Shown one piece after another: positions 56,997 to 64,000 of a stretch of 64,000 bases of DNA. Under the pieces are notes generated by a model, which saw only the letters and a list, made by a program, of their open reading frames with translations, had not been told where the DNA came from and did not search any database. Both the position numbers and the translations under genes were made by a program. This DNA is from Alectoria sarmentosa. Its lineage: Eukaryota > Ascomycota > Lecanoromycetes > Lecanorales > Parmeliaceae. Within the stretch, counting starts at the first letter, position 1. Each line of letters starts with the position of its first letter. The DNA lies in NCBI GenBank assembly GCA_009733775.1, contig WOGZ01000144.1:18195-82194 (forward strand), in the 5' to 3' direction.

Positions 56997-58425
56997 TCAA
57001 TTATCAATTCCAGATCTCCAAACGACCTCAATAATAGCCATCGCGCATACTCTCAGCTTCTTGATATCGACGACATGGAACCTCGGGTCTGCCTGGTGGA
57101 AGACATTCTTGAACGCCGTGGCTGTTCGCTCGTTGCTGTTGAACTGGGCGAGCATTGCGAGATCGACGTTGCTATCATCCATCACGTCAGTAACCACCAC
57201 CTCAAGTATCAAAAGATTGAGAGTCCAGGTAAGGGCGAAGCATCGACATGTACCCCAACACTCACCGGGGGTATTTCTCCGTCCAATCCGTCTCCGGCCC
57301 GTCCTTCAACAGCCACTCAAACAACACGACCCTAGCTCCCTCTCTCATCGCCGGAACCAGCGCCTTCAGAATCCGAACCGCATACCTATCGCTCCAATCA
57401 TGCAAGATCCATCTCAAGAAATAGACATCTGCCCCCCTGACCGGCTGCTCGGTGAAGAAATCATGCCGCATGAACTCGACCCTCCCCTTCAATTCCTCCG
57501 GTAACAACCGTTCACCATCCGCGATGGTGCTCTCCATATCCTGCACCACGAATTTGAGATCGCGCGTGGCCGGGCCTAGAGCCTTCGGTACAGCGCCCTG
57601 ACCACCACCGACATCGACGAAGAGCGCACCTGGTCGATCAAACTTATCCCACGAATATCCATCCACTAGATGTTTCAGATCCCAGCTTTCGAAACTACCA
57701 TACCACTTCATAGCGCCTCCGAACTTTCTCGCTCGCTCAGGATGCTTGGCCAGAAACTCAAACATACCCACACCCGGCTCATTGACCAAAGTAAAAGGAG
57801 CTTCGGTCGGCTCATCGCTGTCATGAAACTGCCTCACGGCGTCTATGACCCGCGTGCTAGGTTGCCAAACCTCCTTGACCATCATCGCGATGGTATCTTT
57901 CAGATAAGGATCCGTCGCCAAGAGGCGGGATGATGCCGTGTGGCGTACATGACCGGGCGGATACTCGGTGAAGATGTGATTGCCCATTGCGTGGCGCATG
58001 AAGCGCTCGACAAGGCGTTCCGATAAGCCGCTTTGCGCTGCTATCTGCGCGAACGTTGCGGAACCGTCCAGAGGGACGCAATCGGCTAGGTTGAAGTCAT
58101 TGATGGCGCCGAGAGAAATCTCATCGGAACACTACGTGCGCAGAATCAGATCAAGGAAGCAAGCAGGATCCAAAGGATATCGAAAAGCGGGACGACGCAC
58201 GGCCCACATAATCTCCGTCAGAACCCCCACAGGCCCAAGCGCCAGTCTCTTCAACGTCTGGGTAGAATTGACCAGCGCCTCGCGAGCCTCCATCAGATCC
58301 GGCGGTAATTCCGTCAATGTGTTCCCATCGAAAGAAGTCTTCGGACGGCCTTGCGCTGCAACATACGCATCCAGCAATTTAGCCTGCTTCAAAGCGTCCT
58401 CCGCAAGCGCTGTCAAGGATGACAT
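56997..58425 (-). CDS. SAM-dependent O-methyltransferase (COMT-like, fungal secondary metabolism type)
   Basis: Three exons reading leftward (58425-58201, 58131-57266, 57171-56997) sum to 1266 nt, 421 residues. Introns: GTGCGT...CGTAG (69 nt, joins IMWA to CSDEISLG) and GTGAGT...GATAG (94 nt, joins EKYPR to NVDLAM). N-terminal ~200 residues form the dimerisation/winged-helix part (FAQIAAQSGLSERLVERFMR, ASSRLLATDPYLKD). The Rossmann methyltransferase part has motif I FVDVGGGQG (~246), QDMES, RHDFF and WILHDWSD, whose His (~319) is the usual catalytic base, then NVDLAMLAQFNSNERT at the C-terminus. It should transfer a methyl group from S-adenosylmethionine to a hydroxyl on a polyketide or phenolic product. 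No other biosynthetic gene is in view; it borders the AT-rich isochore. Complete. Confidence 0.9.
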
Positions 58426-58985
58426 TCTTGCTACCGCGAAGACAAGGGTGAGAGCACGGCTTGGTGACAGTGAGGTAGGATTTTGAAGGTTTGTTGGATT
58501 CTATCTCCGGCTTCGCAAGGATGGATCAGTCAGCCCCACTATGATGAAAGCTGCATCATGCATGCAACTTGCCGCGCACCGTCGCGAATTAGGGCTGATG
58601 CACGATGTGTATGCGACCGGCGTCTTCTGGGCATGAGTCGCGACGCGAATAGCGACTTATGATCGAAAGTGGAGATTGGAGTTGCACAGTGCGCCAACAT
58701 AGCGAACGTGTTACCAGCTGATTATCCTGACGCTCATGAGGAGAAGGGTTTCTTGAGCCTACTTCCAAATCATCCGGATTGCTCGCACTTATGATTGTCA
58801 CAGCCTGCATCACGAACGCTGTGTACAAGAAGAGAAAGAGACAAAAAAAAAAGAGGAGAAGTCCAGAAGCAAGCAAGTCGAACCAAAGACTCTCCTCTTA
58901 TCAGAAGAGCATATTCGTTGTCAAAACATACATGTAATTTATAAAAGCACTCTGCTGATCTTGTCGTCTGCTGAACGAGGTTCGA
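58426..58985. other. O-methyltransferase promoter region
   Basis: No gene seen. A 95-codon leftward frame with a poly-Phe/Leu start is an artefact of an A-rich run (58842-58851). Confidence 0.4.
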
Positions 58986-59266
58986 AAAATTAATGCATAT
59001 CTTTTATCTTTCTTTTAATATTACTCAATCGTACGGAGTATATTATACGAGTTTAACGAACCCTTAATGCAATTTATATTTTGTTTAATTTTTATTAAAT
59101 TCGAGTTAAATAGTTAAATAAAGATTTAAAAATCTATTTTAAAATTAAATTAATCTCGATTTAAAATATATTATTTAATTTTTTAATTTTTTTTAAATTG
59201 TTAAATTAACACATCAAATCGATTTTAATAATAAATACTTTAATTATACTTTAAACGTTAACATTT

Positions 59267-59301
<35 letters not shown>

Positions 59302-59344
59302 AATTATATATAAATATTTAAATATTAATATAAAATGTTATAAT

Positions 59345-59455
59345 AAAATTATAAAATTGTAAACTATAAAAGTGTAAATTATAAAATTGTAAATTGTAAA
59401 ATTGTAAATTGTAAAATTGTAAATTGTAAAATTATAAATTGTAAATTATAAAATT
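59345..59455. repeat. AT-rich tandem repeat of TAAAATTGTAAATTG units
   Basis: Six to eight imperfect 14-15 bp units of TAAAATTGTAAATTG, with G/A transitions between units. Confidence 0.75.
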
Positions 59456-59736
59456 ATTAAAATTTTTATATTATTAAAAACTTTTAAATTTATTTATTTT
59501 ATATTTTATAATAATTATTTATTTGATTTTAAATTTTATAATTAACTTTTTTTTTTATATATATAAATTAAGATTTATAAATTAAAATAATACTTAAAAA
59601 TAAACGAAAGCGAAATAAACTTAAAATTTAACGTGTTATAAGCGAAAGTTTAAATAATATTATATTTAAAATAATAATAATTATAAAATAAATATATTAT
59701 ATAAAACGAACGTAAAAAAAAAAAAAAAAAAATATA

Positions 59737-59822
59737 TTATACGATTAAATATTCTTTATAACTTAAGCGTTAAATCGAATATAATTAACGCGATATTTAA
59801 TTAATTAAGATAAAACGTATTT
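59737..59822. repeat. direct repeat A, left copy (possible LTR fragment)
   Basis: Matches 63915-64000 over about 86 bp (blocks TTTAAATATTCTTTATAA, GCGTTAAATCGAATATAA, TTAACGCGATATTTAATTAA) with few, mostly A/G or C/T, differences. Preceded by an A-run in both places. Confidence 0.8.
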
Positions 59823-60026
59823 AATCGTTTTAAATTAAGTTTTAAATAATTTAAATGAAAATAACATTCGAATAATTAAAATAAACATAATTTAAAATTT
59901 TTAATAAAAATGTATTTTCGAATCGTAATAATATTTTGTTTTTAAGATTCGAATTTTTGTGAATATTAAATTCGAATAATGAAAATGAAAATTTCAATTT
60001 TTTGTTAAAATAAACGAAAAACTGTG

Positions 60027-60150
60027 AGAAAGATTCGATTATTATTGAATTATAAATTAAAAAAATCGAGAATATCGCGCTTTATAATTGATACGCTTTA
60101 TTTAATTTTATAAAAATCTGTTATATCTTCGTTATAAGATTTTATTTTAA
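60027..60150. repeat. direct repeat B, left copy
   Basis: Ungapped match to 60600-60723, 573 bp away (AGAAAGATTCGATTATTATT, ATATCGCGCTTTAT, ATACGCTTTATTTAATTTTA). Differences are predominantly transitions in both directions, as expected of two independently RIP-mutated copies. Confidence 0.85.
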
Positions 60151-60599
60151 CAATTATCTCTCTTTTTAAAATCGCGTTCTCGCGGCTTTAAAAAAAATTG
60201 ATTCAAGAATTTTATCTTGATTAACGACTTTCGTAGAGTCGATTTGAGGCGCAATGCGTTATTTTGTTTAAAATGTTTAAAACTTTTTATCTTAAAGGTT
60301 TTTATGAGATATAAAATACGTTATAAAAAATCTTTCAAAATATGTGTCTCGATATAATTACGTATAATCGAAATTCGATTATCGAATTAATTTTAATTTT
60401 ACTCGAATGAAAGTTTTAAAATACGAAATTATATCGCTTTTGAAAATCGATATTCGATAAATCTAAAACTTTTATCTTTTGAAAAATGTTTTTCGACTCG
60501 CGTTCGAGCTCGAACCTTCGAAATTAACGAATACATTTCACAATAATTAATCTTTCTAAGATTAATCAAATCTCGAAATTTCAACGCGATGTAGTTGTA

Positions 60600-60723
60600 A
60601 GAAAGATTCGATTATTATTAAATTATAAATTAAAAAAATCGAAGATATCGCGCTTTATGATCGATACGCTTTATTTAATTTTATAAAAATTCATTATATC
60701 CTCGCTATAGAATTTCGCTTTAA
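60600..60723. repeat. direct repeat B, right copy
   Basis: Partner of 60027-60150. Keeps C at CTCGCTA and TTCGCTT where the left copy has T. Confidence 0.85.
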
Positions 60724-63700
60724 TAAAAACTCGATTTATATTTAATATAAATTTTAAAGTTTTTTATAAATATAAATTCGAATCGAATTAACACGAAATG
60801 TAAATAAAAAAAAGTGAAAATTCGAAAAACAAATTAAAAATTATTTTTTATATTTATTAAATGCACATTAAAATATTATTAAAATAAAATCGAGAAATAT
60901 ATATAAAAATTTATATAATTAATAAAAAAAATTAAAAATATATACAATCGATTATAAAACTTATAAAAATTATTTTATAATAAATTTCTTAATAATAATA
61001 TTTAAAATATGTTTCAAAATCGATTTATAAAACTTTCGAGTTTTCTTGAAATATAAATAAAATGTTCTTTAAATTATCGTTAAAGTTTTTATCGATTTCG
61101 AATTAAAAGTCGTTAAAATCTTATTTGAATAATTTTTATATTATAAATTTTTTGATTATGAAATTTTGAATATAAAATGCATTTATAGCTTCGATAATAA
61201 TGCGTATATATTTAAAAGATTTAAATTTGATTAATTTATTATAATTAATTCATTTAATCTTATAATAAAATTGTTCGCGAACGATTTTAAAATAAAAAAT
61301 TACGTTTATTTCGTAATTTTCGTATATATTAATATTTACGATAAAAAAAAACACGAATGAAAATAATATTTTGAAATTGAATTTAAAAAAAAATTTAAAT
61401 TAACGCGTTTAACGATAATTAAAAAGTTTAATAAATATAAAATATTCGAAGTTTTTATAATTGAAGAAAATAACAACGAATTATTTAATTTTTTTTAATT
61501 TAAATCGTTATAATTTAAATGCGCGAATAATAATTAAGAAAATTTTATTATAAACTTCGTAATTATATTTCGCGAAAAACATTCTAATTGAAAAATAAAT
61601 GATTAATTTAGAAATTTCATGTTTATTATATTAAAATATAACGCTTATAATTATATAATTTAAAATATTTATTTTTATCACGATTTACTTTTTAAAATTA
61701 AAATGTAATAATATAAACGTTAAAATGAAAACGATTTTAAAATCATTAAATTTTTTTTAATATTTCGAAATTCATTTAAAAAAAAAACTTTTTTAATTAA
61801 TTAAATTAAAGACTTTATAAATTTAAAAAGATTTTAAATAAAATGTCGATAAAAATTAATAAAGTTTAAGAAATTTTAAACGTTTTTAATTTTTTTAATT
61901 GTGAATTAATCGAATATAACAAAAATCTTTTTTATATTTATTTAAACAATTTTAATAATAATAATTAAATCGAAATATTTAATTTTAATCATATAAATAA
62001 ACATTTTTACACGTTAATTTAAAATTTTGTTTTTTGAAAACGTATTAAAATAAAACGCATATATTTAATATATATTTTTTATTTTATTATAAATTAAAAT
62101 GTCGTTTATATAAATAATGTAAAAATTATCGAAATATTTATATAATATATTATTAATATAATTTTGAAAAGTGAAAAAAAAAATTTATAATTTATAATTT
62201 ATAATTAAAGATTTATAAAAATTATATCGAATGCGAAAAATAGTTTTTTATTATTTATTTTCGATTATTCGTAATTTATTAAACGTTATTATAATATTTA
62301 AAATTATATAAACTTTTACTCGATAAATGCGCGAAAGAATTATTTAAATTAAAGATAATAAATATCGATTTTTGATAATAATAACGTTAAAAGCGTGATA
62401 ATTTATATAAAAACGAAATTTTTCGTTAAACTTTCGCGTAAAGAAAATAAATAACGTCGTTGAAAAAAAGTTTAAACGAATAAATTCTTTAATAAAATTA
62501 TCACCGAAATACTTTTTTAATATTCTGAATTTATTTTGAAATATCTCGTATATAAAATTAAAACTTGATTTTTTATTAAATATTAATAAAATCTTATAAT
62601 CGTTGAAATAATATTAAAAAAGTTTATTAATTTTATATTAAAAAAAATATCGAGAAAATCGTAATATTTTAAAAATATAATAATAAAAAAACTTGAATAA
62701 ATTCTTTCATTTAAAGTTTTTTCGATATCGTGCATATTTATTATAAAGAATTAAATTTAAAGTTTTTTAATAAGTTAAATAAAGAGAGCGACGTTAATTA
62801 TATAAATTTTTAAAAACTTTAACGTTAATAATTTTTAAATACGATTTTAAAAAGGTTTTTTAAATTCTTAAATAATAGTTTTAAGGATTTTCGCTTTAAA
62901 AAATTTTAAATATTTAATTAAACATTATTTTGCTTTACGTCGTAACTTTTTTTTTTTTCAAAAAAAGTTTTTTTTAAAGATTGAGGCGCTCAAAATAAAA
63001 GATTTTGAAAAAAATTTAATAATTTTTTTTAAAAATATCATCGAAATTGATTTCTCGTTTTCGATTTCTGATTAATAAATTAATATACTTTTTTGAGAGA
63101 GAATTGAGTCGAAACGTAATATTTTTTTATTTAATTTAATTTTATAATTATATCGAAGCTTGAAAAAATAATAATAAAAAATATAATTATTATAAATAAT
63201 TTAAAATGTTTTAATATTTGAAATGAAATTATTATAAAATAAATTATAAATTTAAATTAAATAATTTAATTATCGAACTTTTAAAAATCTCGAAAAGTTT
63301 TAAATGAAATTAATTTTTTTTCTTTTACAATTTGCGTATAAAAATAATTAATAAAAGTTTTAACATTAATATTAATATTGAATAAATATTTGATAAAATA
63401 TAAAGCGTAAGTTAAATTAAAAGTATATATATAAATAAAATGTTTATGAAAATTAAATTTCGATTATTTAATATAAAATGTTAATAATATTGTTAAAATT
63501 TATTTAATACGTTTTTAAACGCGATTATATTTAAAGATTATACATTTTTGAATTATAAATGTTTAAAATTATAAAGAAAACGTTTATCGAACGAAATAAA
63601 ATCTTACGTTTTTCAACGATTTTTTTTAAAAAACAATTAATGATAATGTAATTTATGCAATTATCGTAAAAATAAAAATTATTATTATTATAACGTTTTT

Positions 63701-63914
63701 ATTTCGTTTCATTAATAAAATCGCGAAAGTTAACAAAACGAGAAATTTAATCGATAATTAATTAATTTATAAATATATTATCATCGTTAATGTTATAATT
63801 AATTAAAACGTTAATGAAAATTAATGTAATAATAATGTTACTGAAACGTGATTTCTTTAAAATAGAAAAAATCATTTATCGCTATATATTGTTTATTCGT
63901 TAATAAAAAAAAAA

Positions 63915-64000
63915 TTATGCGTTTAAATATTCTTTATAATTCGAGCGTTAAATCGAATATAATTAACGCGATATTTAATTAATTAAAATAAAACGTATTT
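63915..64000. repeat. direct repeat A, right copy, cut by the window edge
   Basis: Partner of 59737-59822, 4178 bp to the left. The match continues to the last base, so the repeat extends beyond the window. Confidence 0.8.

Larger units (their letters stand above)
58986..64000. repeat. AT-rich isochore, RIP-degraded repeats
   Basis: From here to the window's right edge the sequence is extremely AT-rich with no frame of 60 codons. Surviving C residues are mostly in CpG (TTCGA, ACGCG, ATCGA). Long A and T homopolymers occur (about 33 T at 59271-59297; A17-19 at 59714-59732). Contains direct repeats and a short tandem array listed separately, so it is best explained as RIP-mutated transposons, possibly including an LTR element. 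Confidence 0.85.

Noticed and set aside
1..64000. tRNA and rRNA genes
   Set aside because: I looked by eye for tRNA arms and conserved rRNA stretches and found none I could support; a covariance-model scan would be decisive.

Overview
The window is nuclear DNA of a filamentous ascomycete. Genes carry many short spliceosomal introns (mostly 48-107 nt, GT-AG with a few GC-AG, CTNAC/CTGAC-like branch sites). The families are typically fungal: DUF6601, spherulin-4, a SesB-like hydrolase/NB-ARC/TPR NLR, and a group of multi-PAS hybrid histidine kinases. The genome is compartmented into GC-balanced genic DNA and AT-rich blocks carrying the footprint of repeat-induced point mutation (RIP). A Dothideomycete is my best guess, but that is inference.

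Layout. 1-7.7 kb: the 5' part of an MFS transporter of the anion:cation symporter type, two adjacent decayed signalling-type genes (caspase-like domain; SesB-like alpha/beta hydrolase), a DUF6601 membrane protein and a short-chain dehydrogenase. 10.6-17.4 kb: a 12-exon hybrid histidine kinase whose frame appears to need a 2-nt micro-exon, and a secreted cysteine-rich protein with a GC-AG intron. 17.4-35 kb: gene-poor DNA with microsatellites and degenerate tandem repeats, interrupted by a spherulin-4-like gene (23.7 kb), a 2.0-kb AT-rich transposon with terminal inverted repeats (27.7-29.7 kb) and a small conserved-looking gene (32.8 kb). 35-42.5 kb: an F-box/Cys-rich protein, a BTB protein with an internal duplication, a RING/membrane protein and a 777-bp hairpin-forming inverted repeat. 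43-47 kb: an apparently intact hydrolase-NB-ARC-TPR NLR. 48-58.4 kb: a small two-exon gene, a nonsense-riddled pseudogene, nuclear ATP9, a second secreted protein and an O-methyltransferase. 59-64 kb: an almost gene-free AT-rich isochore containing direct repeats.

How the pieces relate. No operon-like or clear biosynthetic cluster is visible. Two themes recur. First, fungal NLR/allorecognition-type genes: one looks intact at 43-47 kb, and a related N-terminal module at 3.2-4.6 kb is broken by stops of the C-to-T/G-to-A type. Second, RIP: a 130-bp repeat inside the 27.7-kb element exists as one mutated and one nearly unmutated copy, and all 27 differences are transitions, 26 of them in one direction. 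In that pair CpG sites are spared while C before A, T or C is lost, and the large AT block shows the same residual-C pattern.

All splice models were made by eye. Those stated to sum to a multiple of three were checked arithmetically. No database search was possible.
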